DNA of 64,000 bases from Streptosporangiaceae bacterium NEAU-GS5 (GTDB lineage Bacteria > Actinomycetota > Actinomycetes > Streptosporangiales > Streptosporangiaceae). The DNA is taken from positions 124,001 through 188,000 of the forward strand of contig JAGFNW010000016.1 in the NCBI GenBank assembly GCA_017592665.1, in the 5' to 3' direction. Shown in pieces: positions 37,760 to 46,675 of this stretch. The translations under genes were made by a program, and so were the position numbers. Numbering within the stretch: position 1 is the first letter of the stretch; each line of letters begins with the position of its first letter. Under the pieces are notes generated by a model that did no database searches, was not told where the DNA came from, and worked only from the letters and a program-made list of their open reading frames with translations.

Positions 37760-38664
37760 TGACGACACAGAGGGACCGCTCGCGGATCCAGGAAGCGCTG
37801 ACCGTCGGCAGATCGCGGCACGCGGCCGAGGCGCCGCGGCGGCCGCTGGGCCTGGCCCCGACCGGGCTGCTGATCCTCGGCGCCATCTACTGCCTGCTCC
37901 CGGTCAGCTGGGTGCTCGTGTCGGCCACCAAGTCGCCGGGCGAACTGTTCACGCTGTCCACCTTCCAGCCGGGGACGGGACTGTTCTCCAACCTCGAATC
38001 GCTCAACGCGTACCGGGGCGGGGTGTTCTGGCTGTGGATGTTGAACACGCTGATCTACGCGGGCGGCGGCGCGCTGCTGTCCACGCTGGTGTCGGCGGTC
38101 TCGGGATTCGCACTCGCGAAATACCGCTTCCCGGGACGAAACCTGATCTTCAACATCCTCATCGGGGGCATCCTCGTCCCGGCCGTGGTGCTGGCCATTC
38201 CGCAGTACCTGCTGTTCAGCAAGCTCGGGCTGGCCGACACCTACTGGGCCGTGCTGCTGCCGCAGATCCTGCACCCGTACAGCATCTACCTGGCCCGCAT
38301 CTACGCGGCCGCGGCCATCCCCGACTCGCTGCTGGAGGCCGGGCGCATCGATGGCGCGACCGAATTCCGGCTGCTCCGGCGGGTGGCGCTGCCACTCATG
38401 ATCCCCGGCATGGTGACGATCTTCCTGTTCCAGTTCGTGGCCATCTGGAACAACTTCCTGCTGCCGTTCATCATGCTCGGCGACGACCACAAGTTCCCCC
38501 TGACGGTCGGCCTGTACACCCTGCTGGCCGCCGGGGCCAACCAGCCGTCCCTCTACAACCTGATCATCACGGGCGCACTGCTGTCGATCATCCCCCTGAT
38601 CGCGCTCTTCCTCACGATGCAGCGATACTGGAGGACAGACCTCAGCAGCGGAGCCGTGAAATAA
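37759..38664 (+). CDS. CUT1 galacto-oligosaccharide permease, MalG-like
   Basis: This 301-residue permease has a 35-residue cytoplasmic N-terminus, six membrane segments and the EAA loop LEAGRIDGATEFRLLRRVALP near residue 195. It forms the channel with the upstream permease. Its stop TAA is directly followed by the GTG of the LacI gene, so the regulator is made from the same message. Confidence 0.92.
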   Translation: MTTQRDRSRIQEALTVGRSRHAAEAPRRPLGLAPTGLLILGAIYCLLPVSWVLVSATKSPGELFTLSTFQPGTGLFSNLESLNAYRGGVFWLWMLNTLIYAGGGALLSTLVSAVSGFALAKYRFPGRNLIFNILIGGILVPAVVLAIPQYLLFSKLGLADTYWAVLLPQILHPYSIYLARIYAAAAIPDSLLEAGRIDGATEFRLLRRVALPLMIPGMVTIFLFQFVAIWNNFLLPFIMLGDDHKFPLTVGLYTLLAAGANQPSLYNLIITGALLSIIPLIALFLTMQRYWRTDLSSGAVK

Positions 38665-39663
38665 GTGAGACGCCCCACGATCCATGACGTGGCCGCGGCC
38701 GCGGGCGTGTCCCGCGGCACGGTCTCACGGGTGCTCAACGGCGATCGCTACGTGAGCACCGCGGCCAAGGTCGCGATCGAACGGGCCATCGCCGAAACCG
38801 GCTACGTCGTCAACCGCAACGCGCGGAGCCTGGTCACCCAGCGCGCGGGATCTGTCGTCATGGTCCTGTCCGAGCCGCATGAGAAGGTCTTCGAAGACCC
38901 CAACTACTCGACATCGATCAGAACCGCCATCAGGCGGCTCGGCGAGCGCGACATGTCGCTGGTCATGATGATCGCCGGGGACGACGGCGATCGTGAGCGC
39001 GTCATCCGCTACGTGCGCGGCGGCCACGCCGACGGCGTGCTGCTGATGACCACCCACGCGGGCGATCCGATGGTCGACGCGCTGCACGCTATGCATGTGC
39101 CGGCCGTCTCGGTCGGCGCGGTCATCGGGCGTGAGACCGTCATTCCGTACGCGGCCTGCGACGAGGTCGGCGGCGCCCGCCAGATGGCCGAATATCTGGT
39201 CTCCCTCGGCCGGCGGAAGATCGCGATGATCACCGGGCCGATGGACACCCCGGGAGGCATTCAGCGCCTGGAAGGCTTCGCCGACGTCCTCGGCCGCAAG
39301 GCCGCCAAGCGGCTGATCGAGCACGGCGACTGGACGCAGCTGAGCGGCGAGAGCGCCATGGCGCGCCTTCTGGAGCGCTCCCCCGACATCGACGCGGTCT
39401 TCGCCGCCTCCGACGTGATGGCCGCCGGCGCGCTCGCCACCCTGCGCGCCGCCGGACGGCGTGTGCCCGACGACGTGGCCATCGGCGGCTTCGACGACTC
39501 CTCGGTCGCGGTGTCCACCCATCCCGCGCTGACCACGATCCGCCAGCCGCTCACCGAGATCGCCGAGGAGACCTGCCGCCTGTTGCTCGACCTGATCGAC
39601 GGCGCCGATCACGTCGCCCCCGTGATCGTGCCCACCCAGCTCATCGTCCGCGAATCGGCCTAG
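38665..39663 (+). CDS. LacI family regulator of the galactan divergon (GanR-like)
   Basis: This 332-residue LacI/GalR protein has helix-turn-helix TIHDVAAAAGVSRGTVSRVL (residues 5-24), hinge NRNARSLVTQ and a sugar-sensing domain with the C-terminal IGGFDDSSVAV segment. It is the last gene of the importer operon, with no gap after the permease. The CTGTGAAC/GTTCACAG palindromes at 35400 and 35515 are typical LacI-family operators with a central CG. It probably represses both arms until a galactobiose-like inducer arrives, as GanR does in Bacillus. The inducer is inferred. Confidence 0.92.
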   Translation: MRRPTIHDVAAAAGVSRGTVSRVLNGDRYVSTAAKVAIERAIAETGYVVNRNARSLVTQRAGSVVMVLSEPHEKVFEDPNYSTSIRTAIRRLGERDMSLVMMIAGDDGDRERVIRYVRGGHADGVLLMTTHAGDPMVDALHAMHVPAVSVGAVIGRETVIPYAACDEVGGARQMAEYLVSLGRRKIAMITGPMDTPGGIQRLEGFADVLGRKAAKRLIEHGDWTQLSGESAMARLLERSPDIDAVFAASDVMAAGALATLRAAGRRVPDDVAIGGFDDSSVAVSTHPALTTIRQPLTEIAEETCRLLLDLIDGADHVAPVIVPTQLIVRESA

Positions 39664-39688
39664 TCATCAGGTCTCTGGTGCTGCTGCG

Positions 39689-40351
39689 CTAGCTGAAGAT
39701 CGCGTCGAGATCGATCTTGACGCCGAATGGGTCAGGCAGCAGCAGCGCCTCCCCCGGCAGCGGGGAGATCCGCTTCTGGTAGCCGTGCTCACCCGGATCC
39801 TGGAACAGGACGGCCGTGCGCGGCGCGGCGAGGTCGTCCAGCACGAGCAGCAGCGGGACGCCCGCGCGGGCGTATTCCTTCGGCTTGATGCTCAGATCCT
39901 CATGGCGGCTTCCCTCCGAGGTCACCTCCACGGCGAGCAGCGCCCCATAGCCATATCCCTGGTTCTCATCGAATTCTGGACATGTCGCCGTCGTGACCAA
40001 AAGATCGGGAATCCGCTTATCGCCCCGGAGCGGAGGAATGTGGACGGCCCAGTTTTGGTGGCACTCCCAGCCATTCGCAACCCGGACGTCATGCAACTGG
40101 AGATAGAGCCGATCGACGATCCTCGAGTGGCGCCGCTTGGCCCAGGGGCTCACAATGATCCTTCCATCGACGATCTCCGCCCTGCGCCCGCGCAGCCGTA
40201 GGTCGATCCACAGCTGCTCGGTGTCCGCCTGCTCCGGGGTGGGACCATCAGGCCCCCAACCCGGCCCCCAGACCTTGGGAGGCTTCCTCGCGACACGCGC
40301 GGCAACAGGGATATGGATAATGCGCTTCTTACGGACTTCCGTCATAGCCAT
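39689..40351 (-). CDS. Uma2 family (DUF820) PD-(D/E)XK nuclease-like protein
   Basis: This protein of about 220 residues belongs to the Uma2/DUF820 group, which has a restriction-endonuclease-like fold and is widespread in actinobacteria and cyanobacteria, with unproven roles. The core pattern is visible: EIVDGRIIVSPWAKRRHSRI at the start of the fold, RIPDLLVTT carrying the metal Asp, LLAVEVTSEGS carrying the Glu of the (D/E)XK part and KPKEYARAGVPLLLVLD behind it. I chose the ATG at 40351 because GGGAGGGAACCCTG precedes it. An ATG two codons later is also possible. It is convergent with the LacI gene and divergent from the second GH42. Confidence 0.8.
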   Translation of the reverse strand: MAMTEVRKKRIIHIPVAARVARKPPKVWGPGWGPDGPTPEQADTEQLWIDLRLRGRRAEIVDGRIIVSPWAKRRHSRIVDRLYLQLHDVRVANGWECHQNWAVHIPPLRGDKRIPDLLVTTATCPEFDENQGYGYGALLAVEVTSEGSRHEDLSIKPKEYARAGVPLLLVLDDLAAPRTAVLFQDPGEHGYQKRISPLPGEALLLPDPFGVKIDLDAIFS

Positions 40352-40420
40352 CAGGGTTCCCTCCCCCCACAAGCGTACTCCCCGTAACCGGAAACCGACG
40401 ATCCGTTAAAGCATTCTCTG

Positions 40421-40443
40421 TTAGTTTGACCTCCATACGAACT
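40421..40443. promoter_or_regulatory. TTAGTTTG-type operator before second GH42 gene
   Basis: TTAGTTTG, then ACCTCCATA, then CGAACT forms an imperfect inverted repeat (AGTTTG with CGAACT) ending 15 bp before the GH42 ATG and overlapping the expected transcription start. It matches the site before the GH31 operon at 17 of 23 positions. Confidence 0.5.
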
Positions 40444-40458
40444 CGTCGGAGGTGGGGC

Positions 40459-42225
40459 ATGCTCTGGTACGGCGGCGACTACAACCCGGAGCAGTGGCCC
40501 GAGGACGTGTGGACCGAGGACATGGCGCTCATGCGGGCCGCGCGCGTCAACCTGGTCACGGTCGGAGTGTTCTCCTGGGCGCGGCTCGAGCCGTCCGAAG
40601 GGGTGTACGCGTTCGACTGGCTCGACAAGGTCATGGACCTGCTGGACGACAACGGCATCCAGGTCAATCTGGCCACGCCGACCGCGTCGCCGCCCCCCTG
40701 GTTCTCACTGGCATATCCGGACGCGCTCCCGGTGACGCCCGATGGGGTGCGGCTCACGCACGGTAGCCGCGACACGTACTGCGTCAGCGCCCCCGCGTAC
40801 CGCAACAAGGCCCGAAATATCGCGATAAAGCTGCGCGAACGGTACGGCGAGCATCCGGCGCTGGCCATGTGGCACGTGCACAACGAATACGGCACCAGCT
40901 GCTTCTGCGACCACGTCGCCGCGGCCTTCCGGGCCTGGCTGGAGGTCAGATACGGCACGCTGGACGCGCTCAACGAGGCCTGGGCCACGTCGTTCTGGAG
41001 CCAGCACTACTCGGACTGGGCGCAGATCATGCCGCCCCGTGCGACGCAGTATCTGCCGAATCCTGGCCAACGCCTCGACTTCCGGCGCTTCCGCTCGGAC
41101 GAGCTGATGTCCGCTTACATCGAGCAGCGCGACATACTCCGGGACACTGGCCTGCCCATCACCACGAACTTCGTCTTCGGCGGGTGGGTCCCGGTGGATC
41201 ACTGGCGCTGGGCGCGGGAGGTCGACCTGGTGGCCATCGACGACTACCCGTCGCAGGCCGGTCGGGCGGCGGCCGAGCAGTCGGCGTTCGCCGCCGATCT
41301 GGCCCGGTCATGGGCCGGCGGCAAGCCCTGGGTGCTGATGGAGCAGGCCGCCGGGGTGATCTACACAGGCGGGCGGATGCTGTCCAAGGAGCCCGGCGAG
41401 ATCGAGCGGCACAGCCTGCAGCACGTGGCGCGCGGGTCGAGCGGGGTCATGTTCTTCCAGTGGCGGGCCTCCCGGGGCGGGGCCGAACAGTGGCATTCGG
41501 GGATGGTTCCGCACGCGGGCGCCGACTCGCGCATCTTCCGTGAGGTGGCCGAACTCGGCCGGACGCTGGAGGAGCTGCCCGAGCTGGGACGGGTCAGCGC
41601 GGATGTGGCGATCCTGTGGGACTACGAGGCGTGGTGGGGGCTCGACCAGCCCGGGCTTCCCGCCGAGGGGCTCGACTATCTGGAGGCGGTCCGGCAGGCC
41701 CATCGGGTGCTGTGGCGCCAGGGCGTCCTCACCGACTTCGCCCACCCTTCCGCCGATATTTCGGGATATCGGGTAGTGATCGTGCCGAGCCTTTTCGTCA
41801 TCTCGGACGCGGCGGCCGAGAATCTGCGCAACTACCAGGGCACGTTGGTGGTCGGCTACCTGAGCGGGGTGTGCGACGCGCACGCCCGCGTGCGGCTCGG
41901 CGGTTACCCGGGCGCGCTGCGCGACGTGCTCGGGATCAGGGTCGAGGAGTTCCGCCCGCTCGCGGAGCCGGTCACGCTCTCGAACGGCGCCGAGGCCGAC
42001 CTCTGGAGCGAGGTGGTCGAGTTGCACGGGGCCGAGGCCGTCGTCCGCTATCCCGATGGTTCACCGGCGATAACCCGTTTTGAGAACGCGTGGTATGTCT
42101 CGACCCGGCTGGGCGACGACGCGTACGCGGCCGTGCTGGCCGCGGCCGGGATCGAGGGAACCGGGGAGCCGGGTGTGGAGCAGGTCAGGCGCGATCCCAT
42201 GACTTTCACGATCCGGCACCCTTAA
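40459..42225 (+). CDS. GH42 beta-galactosidase, second copy
   Basis: This 588-residue cytoplasmic family 42 enzyme has Glu143 in HVHNEYG as acid/base and Glu295 in VLMEQAAG as nucleophile. It is about 65 residues shorter than the copy at 33414, mainly by a reduced C-terminal sandwich. I chose the ATG at 40459 because it directly follows the strong ribosome site GGAGGTGGGGC. It is not next to an importer. The TTAGTTTG-type site upstream links it instead to the GH31 operon and the ROK locus, so it may remove galactose from xyloglucan side chains (inference). It is followed 10 bp later by a P-loop regulator gene. Confidence 0.92.
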   Translation: MLWYGGDYNPEQWPEDVWTEDMALMRAARVNLVTVGVFSWARLEPSEGVYAFDWLDKVMDLLDDNGIQVNLATPTASPPPWFSLAYPDALPVTPDGVRLTHGSRDTYCVSAPAYRNKARNIAIKLRERYGEHPALAMWHVHNEYGTSCFCDHVAAAFRAWLEVRYGTLDALNEAWATSFWSQHYSDWAQIMPPRATQYLPNPGQRLDFRRFRSDELMSAYIEQRDILRDTGLPITTNFVFGGWVPVDHWRWAREVDLVAIDDYPSQAGRAAAEQSAFAADLARSWAGGKPWVLMEQAAGVIYTGGRMLSKEPGEIERHSLQHVARGSSGVMFFQWRASRGGAEQWHSGMVPHAGADSRIFREVAELGRTLEELPELGRVSADVAILWDYEAWWGLDQPGLPAEGLDYLEAVRQAHRVLWRQGVLTDFAHPSADISGYRVVIVPSLFVISDAAAENLRNYQGTLVVGYLSGVCDAHARVRLGGYPGALRDVLGIRVEEFRPLAEPVTLSNGAEADLWSEVVELHGAEAVVRYPDGSPAITRFENAWYVSTRLGDDAYAAVLAAAGIEGTGEPGVEQVRRDPMTFTIRHP

Positions 42226-42235
42226 TGTACTCATT

Positions 42236-44200
42236 GTGTCGGTACGTCTGGGAGATCGCCTGGACTCCGCGCGCCGCCGCGGTTTCGTCGGGCGAGAGCG
42301 GGAGCTGGCCGTATTCCGCGAGGTCCTTCGTTCGGATGGGCAGGTCGTCCTGGTCCATGGGCCGGGCGGAGTGGGCAAGACGGCGCTTCTGCACCAGTAC
42401 GCGTGGCTCGCGCGATCAGCCGACCGGCGGGTCGTCTGGCTGGACGGGCACGAGCTGGCCCCCACGGCCGAAGCCGTCACGGCGGTGCTCGCCGAGGAGC
42501 TGGGCACCGACGACCCCGGCCAGGTGCCCGGGCTCGTGCTGCTGGTCGACACGGCCGAGCTCCTCGCGCCGCTGGAGCGCTGGTTTCGCGGCGAGCTCAT
42601 CCCGTCTCTCGCCGGCGACGCGATAGCGGTACTGTCCGGGCGGGACCGGCCCTCGCCGGTGTGGCGCGCCGACCTGGGCTGGCGCGAGGTGGTGCGCATC
42701 GTCACCCTTGGCAACCTCAGCGAGCGCGACGGGCGCGAACTGCTGCGCCAGCGCGGCGTGCCCTCCGACGAGCAGGAGGCGGCGCTCGGCTTCACGCACG
42801 GCCATCCGCTGGCGCTCGCGCTGGTCGCGGACGTGTCGGCGCAGCACAGATTCTCGGCGCAGTACACCCAGGAGGTGCTGGCCGCGCTGCTGGAGAGCTT
42901 CGTCGACGCCGTGCCGTCGCCGCTGCACCAGCAGGCGCTCGAGGCGTGCGCGCTGGTCCTCTGGACCACCGAGCCTCTGCTGGCGGCGCTGCTCGGGGTG
43001 CCCGACGCGAGCGCGCTGTTCGCCTGGCTCCGCGATCTGTCGATCGTCGAGTACGGCGGGCGCGGGCTGTTCCCCCACGACCTGGCCCGCGACGCGCTGG
43101 TGGCCGAGTTGCGCTGGCGCGACCCGGACGGCTGCGCCGAGATCCGGCGGCGGGCCGAGGAGTACTACCGGCAGCAGTTCGCCGCGGCCCGGCCCTCGGT
43201 GCGGCAGCTGGTCGTCCTCGACTACTTCTACCTGCATCGGGACACCTCGGTGCTGGGGCCGTTCGTGAGTGGTCTGGCCGAGACCGGTGGCCTGGCGGCG
43301 GCCACGCCGACGGCCGCCGAGCGGGAGAGGATCCTCGCGTGGGTGCGCACCCACGAGGGCGCGGAGTCGGCGCGGATCTGCGCGCACTGGCTCAGCAAGC
43401 GGCCGCAGTCCGCCACTGTCGTACGCGACGCGGCGGGCGAAGCGCGCGGCTTTTTCATGATGCTGGAATTCGAGGCCGATCCGGTCGATCCGGCCATGTC
43501 GGTGGAGCGTTCCGGCACGATCGTGCGCTATTGGATGGATAGCCGGGAATATCAATCCGCGTCACCAGTGCACACGTTCATCACGACCCAGCTGTGCCGG
43601 TCCTATCTGACCACTCCGGCCGACCAGACGCTGCTGGTCTTCGCGGACGCCGAACCGTGGATCGAGCCCTGCGCGTACTTGGACTTCCATCGGCGCGAGA
43701 AGTCGGACTTCACGGTCGGCGGGCACCAATATGCGGTTTTCGCCCACGATTGGCGGGCCATACCACCGCTGACCTGGCTTTCCGGGCTGGCCGAGCGGGA
43801 CGCGCTGGCGCCGGGCTCGAGCCGGCCGCCGCTCACCGAAGAGCAGTTCGGCGCCGCCGTGCGAGCCGGACTTCGCGCGTACGGCAGGGCCGACGGCCTG
43901 CGCGACTCGCCGCTGCTCGGCACGCGGATGGTGCAGAGCCGTACGGCCTCGGCCGATCCGGCGGAACCGGCCCGCGTGCTGCGCCGGATCATCAGGGACG
44001 CCGCGACGCAGATGGAGTCCTCGCCGCGCGATCTGCGCCCTTATCGGGCGCTGCACCACACGTTCCTGCAGCCGGCCGAGACGCAGGCGGCCGCGGCCGA
44101 CATGCTCGGCCTGCCCATGACCACCTACCGGCGGCATCTGGCCGCCGGCGAGGCGCGGTTGACCGAGATCCTCTGGCAGCGCGAACTGGACGCGCGCTGA
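42236..44200 (+). CDS. STAND-like P-loop ATPase, probable regulator
   Basis: This 654-residue protein has a clear Walker A motif, GPGGVGKT (about residue 43), and a Walker B-like VLLVDTAELL (about 102), followed by helical AAA/STAND regions to about 390. A middle domain (about 400-530, with GTIVRYWMDSREYQSASPVHTF) is unassigned. The C-terminus (ADMLGLPMTTYRRHLAAGEA) looks like a short helix-turn-helix. The family is known in actinobacteria as ATP-binding proteins of unknown role. A transcriptional or signalling switch is my inference. It starts at a GTG at 42236 without an obvious ribosome site, 10 bp after the GH42 stop. Two microprotein genes follow. Confidence 0.7.
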   Translation: MSVRLGDRLDSARRRGFVGRERELAVFREVLRSDGQVVLVHGPGGVGKTALLHQYAWLARSADRRVVWLDGHELAPTAEAVTAVLAEELGTDDPGQVPGLVLLVDTAELLAPLERWFRGELIPSLAGDAIAVLSGRDRPSPVWRADLGWREVVRIVTLGNLSERDGRELLRQRGVPSDEQEAALGFTHGHPLALALVADVSAQHRFSAQYTQEVLAALLESFVDAVPSPLHQQALEACALVLWTTEPLLAALLGVPDASALFAWLRDLSIVEYGGRGLFPHDLARDALVAELRWRDPDGCAEIRRRAEEYYRQQFAAARPSVRQLVVLDYFYLHRDTSVLGPFVSGLAETGGLAAATPTAAERERILAWVRTHEGAESARICAHWLSKRPQSATVVRDAAGEARGFFMMLEFEADPVDPAMSVERSGTIVRYWMDSREYQSASPVHTFITTQLCRSYLTTPADQTLLVFADAEPWIEPCAYLDFHRREKSDFTVGGHQYAVFAHDWRAIPPLTWLSGLAERDALAPGSSRPPLTEEQFGAAVRAGLRAYGRADGLRDSPLLGTRMVQSRTASADPAEPARVLRRIIRDAATQMESSPRDLRPYRALHHTFLQPAETQAAAADMLGLPMTTYRRHLAAGEARLTEILWQRELDAR

Positions 44201-44297
44201 GCCGGGGCTGCAATCGGTTATTAAGAGGACGGAAAGCGCACGAGCGCATAGTCTGCCCAAGCCGGAAATCCGGAAGAGCGCGGCGAGGGAGGACGGC

Positions 44298-44399
44298 ATG
44301 CGACGTATAAGGATCCAGCGGCCGCGGACCACCCGCCGCCCGATACGGACCAGCGACTTGGACCTGCGGTCCCCTTCCGGGCGAAAGCTTCCGTACTAG
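44298..44399 (+). CDS. 33-residue arginine-rich microprotein
   Basis: An ATG at 44298 with an excellent ribosome site (GAGGGAGGACGGC) opens a 33-codon frame ending at TAG 44397-44399. The product is very basic: MRRIRIQRPRTTRRPIRTSD is the first 20 residues, and the end is SGRKLPY. No signal peptide or cysteine is present. It lies 97 bp after the P-loop gene and 52 bp before another small gene. It could be a nucleic-acid-binding microprotein or a precursor peptide. The function is unknown. Confidence 0.5.
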   Translation: MRRIRIQRPRTTRRPIRTSDLDLRSPSGRKLPY

Positions 44400-44451
44400 T
44401 GCTTTACACCACGCTTACCCATCATTCGGAACTATCGGATAAGGGGGCGAG

Positions 44452-44634
44452 ATGCTGAAAGTGGTACAAGGGGCGGCAGGCAAGGTCAGGGACATCCGGT
44501 CGGCGGTTCGCCGGGTGGCTTCGCCTGCCGCCCATCATCGCTCTCAGGACGATCACAAGGTCATCGACCTTCGGGCCTACACCGGCCGCAACGTCATCCG
44601 CTTCCCGCGCCGAGGCCCCAACGGCGCCGCCTGA
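44452..44634 (+). CDS. 60-residue basic microprotein
   Basis: An ATG preceded by AGGGGGCGAG opens a 60-codon frame. The protein has an N-terminal helix (MLKVVQGAAGKVRDIRSAVRR), a His-rich middle and a tail VIDLRAYTGRNVIRFPRRGP. It is basic, has no cysteine and no signal. The strong ribosome site and actinobacterial codon use support a real gene. It belongs to no family I recognise. It ends 34 bp before the convergent MarR gene. Confidence 0.55.
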   Translation: MLKVVQGAAGKVRDIRSAVRRVASPAAHHRSQDDHKVIDLRAYTGRNVIRFPRRGPNGAA

Positions 44635-44668
44635 GCCTCCGACGCCGGGCCTCGGCCCGCCCAGGTGA

Positions 44669-45148
44669 TCAGGACGGCCCGCACTTCAGCACCCCTTGAA
44701 GGTGCACGCTGAGGTCGTCGGCCAGCTGGCCGAGCAGACGCGACAACTCCGCCCGGTCGGCGTCCGGCCATCCGGCGAGGGCGTCGGCGAACCAGGTGGT
44801 GGTGACCTCACGGCAACGGCGCGCGGCGTCGATGCCCGCGGGCGTCAGATCGATCAGCCAGGCCCGCCGGTCGTCCGGATCCTGGACCCGGACCAGCAGG
44901 TCACGCCGTTCGAGCAGAGCCACGTGCCGGGTCACGTGCGGGCTCTCGACCTGCAACCCCTCCGCGATGGCGCCGACGCGCCGCGGCTGCGCCGCGTCCA
45001 GCAGATAGGTGAGGATCTGCACGTCCGGCCGATCCAGGTGCACGCCTGCGGCCTCGACGATCCGGTCGTGCGTCTTGGCGCGGTTGATCGTCGTCACCAG
45101 ACGCCGGAACGCGGAGACCGTCCGGGAGAGCTCCTCGTCCATGTTCAC
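44669..45148 (-). CDS. MarR family transcriptional regulator
   Basis: This 159-residue winged-helix regulator has the MarR core: RVGAIAEGLQVESPHVTRHVALLERRDLL as recognition helix region, then the wing VQDPDDRRAWLIDLTPAG. It is divergent from an MFS exporter gene across a 66-bp region with two MarR-like binding sites. The usual arrangement is repression of the exporter and of itself until a phenolic or drug-like ligand binds. The start may be the GTG at 45148 or the ATG at 45142. Confidence 0.9.
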   Translation of the reverse strand: MNMDEELSRTVSAFRRLVTTINRAKTHDRIVEAAGVHLDRPDVQILTYLLDAAQPRRVGAIAEGLQVESPHVTRHVALLERRDLLVRVQDPDDRRAWLIDLTPAGIDAARRCREVTTTWFADALAGWPDADRAELSRLLGQLADDLSVHLQGVLKCGPS

Positions 45149-45150
45149 TT

Positions 45151-45204
45151 ACCTAACTTAGGTATGTAGGATCCATAGTTGTTAATTACCTAACTTACCT
45201 AAGG
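45151..45204. promoter_or_regulatory. Two MarR-type operators
   Basis: ACCTAA, C, TTAGGT at 45151-45163 is a perfect palindrome. A related site, TTACCTAACTTACCTAAGG, lies at 45186-45204 just before the MFS ribosome site. Both sit between the divergent MarR and MFS genes and cover the start signals of each. Confidence 0.75.
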
Positions 45205-45214
45205 GGTTCGGGGG

Positions 45215-46636
45215 ATGACGACTCTCACAGGATCGCCCGTGACGCGGCGCGGGGCCGTGACACCACGACCATGGCCCATAGTGGTCACCCTCGCCGTGGC
45301 CGCGGCCACCGCGGCCCTGCAGAACACCGCCGTCCTCCCCCTGCTGCCGAGCCTGCAGCGCACCCTCCACGTGTCCATCGCCTCCGCGAGCTGGGCGCTG
45401 ACCGCCAGCCTCCTGGTCACCGGCATCGCCACCCCGCTGCTCGGCCGTCTCGGCGACATGTACGGCAAGCGGCGGATCATCCTCGGCGTCCTCGCCGTGC
45501 TGGTCGCCGGGTCGGTGATCACCGCGCTGGCCGGTTCGCTGCCCGTGCTCCTGGTCGGGCGCGTGCTGCAGGGCGCGTCCGGCGCGCTCATCCCGCTGGC
45601 CATCGGCGTCGCCCGCGACGTGCTGCCCCGCGAGAAGCTCGGCGCGGGGATCGGGATCCTCAGCGCGACGCTGGGCATCGGCAGCGGTGGCGGCGTGATC
45701 ATCGCCGGGCTGGCCGGGGGCGACTATCACACCGTCTTCTGGATCACCGGTGGCGTGTCGCTCGTGATCACCATCGTGGCGGCCGTCCTCGTGGTCGACC
45801 ACGCTCCCCCGACGCCCGGCAAACCCGACATCGCGGGCGCCGCCCTGCTGGTCGTGACCCTGGTCGCGCTGCTGCTCGCCATCACCGAAGGCCGCACCTG
45901 GCCGGGCACGGTGGTCGCGGCCCTGCTCGTGGTCGCCGTCGCCGCGGCGATCGCCTGGGTGCGGGTCGAGCGGCGTACGGCCGAGCCGATGGTCGACCTG
46001 GCCATGCTCACCCACCGCGGTACGGTCGGCGCCACCGTGTCCGGGCTGCTGCTCGGCTTCTCCTTCTTCATGGTCATCACAGCCATCTCGTCGTACACCC
46101 AGGCCCCGATTGAGACGGGATACGGCTTCGGCGCGACCACGCTGCGTGTGGGGATGTACCTGCTGCCGAGCACGGTCATGATGCTGGTGATCTCGCTGCT
46201 CGCCGGGGCGCTGCTGGCGAGGTTCTCCGCGTCGTCGCTGGTGGCCGCCGGAGCGGCGACGGTCGCCGGGAGCGGGCTGTGGCTTTTCCTGTCGCACGGA
46301 CACGAGTCCGACATCTACGCCGCCAGCACGCTGCTCGGGATCGGGCTCGGGGTCTCGTACGCGGCGCTGGGGACCATGGCCGTCGAGCACGTGGAGCCGA
46401 GCAAGACGGCCGTCGCCAGCGGCGTGAACGCGCTCGTGCGGGTGCTGGGCGGCAGCACGGCGGGCGCCGTCATCGCCGCCATCCTCGCGGCCCACACGAC
46501 CGGCCCGGCCGGGCTCCCGACCATCCGCGGATACGAGTGGATCTTCGGCCTCGCAGCCGTGGGAGGGGCCGCGGCCGCCACGTTCGCGACGATATTCGGC
46601 CTGGTCAACCGGGTATCTGCGCAGGAAGGCACTTGA
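45215..46636 (+). CDS. MFS multidrug/drug-proton exporter (DHA2-like)
   Basis: This 473-residue major facilitator protein should export small toxic molecules in exchange for protons. The motif A-like loop GRLGDMYGKRRIIL between helices 2 and 3 and motif C-type glycine-rich helix 5 (LGIGSGGGVIIAGLAGG) are present. The pattern fits the 14-helix DHA2 (EmrB/QacA) group. The ATG follows TAAGGGGTTCGGGGG. Divergence from a MarR gene with operators in between supports an inducible efflux role. The substrate is unknown. Confidence 0.9.
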   Translation: MTTLTGSPVTRRGAVTPRPWPIVVTLAVAAATAALQNTAVLPLLPSLQRTLHVSIASASWALTASLLVTGIATPLLGRLGDMYGKRRIILGVLAVLVAGSVITALAGSLPVLLVGRVLQGASGALIPLAIGVARDVLPREKLGAGIGILSATLGIGSGGGVIIAGLAGGDYHTVFWITGGVSLVITIVAAVLVVDHAPPTPGKPDIAGAALLVVTLVALLLAITEGRTWPGTVVAALLVVAVAAAIAWVRVERRTAEPMVDLAMLTHRGTVGATVSGLLLGFSFFMVITAISSYTQAPIETGYGFGATTLRVGMYLLPSTVMMLVISLLAGALLARFSASSLVAAGAATVAGSGLWLFLSHGHESDIYAASTLLGIGLGVSYAALGTMAVEHVEPSKTAVASGVNALVRVLGGSTAGAVIAAILAAHTTGPAGLPTIRGYEWIFGLAAVGGAAAATFATIFGLVNRVSAQEGT

Positions 46637-46675
46637 ACGCCTCGACGGCGGCCGCAAGTCTGTCAATATTGAACC

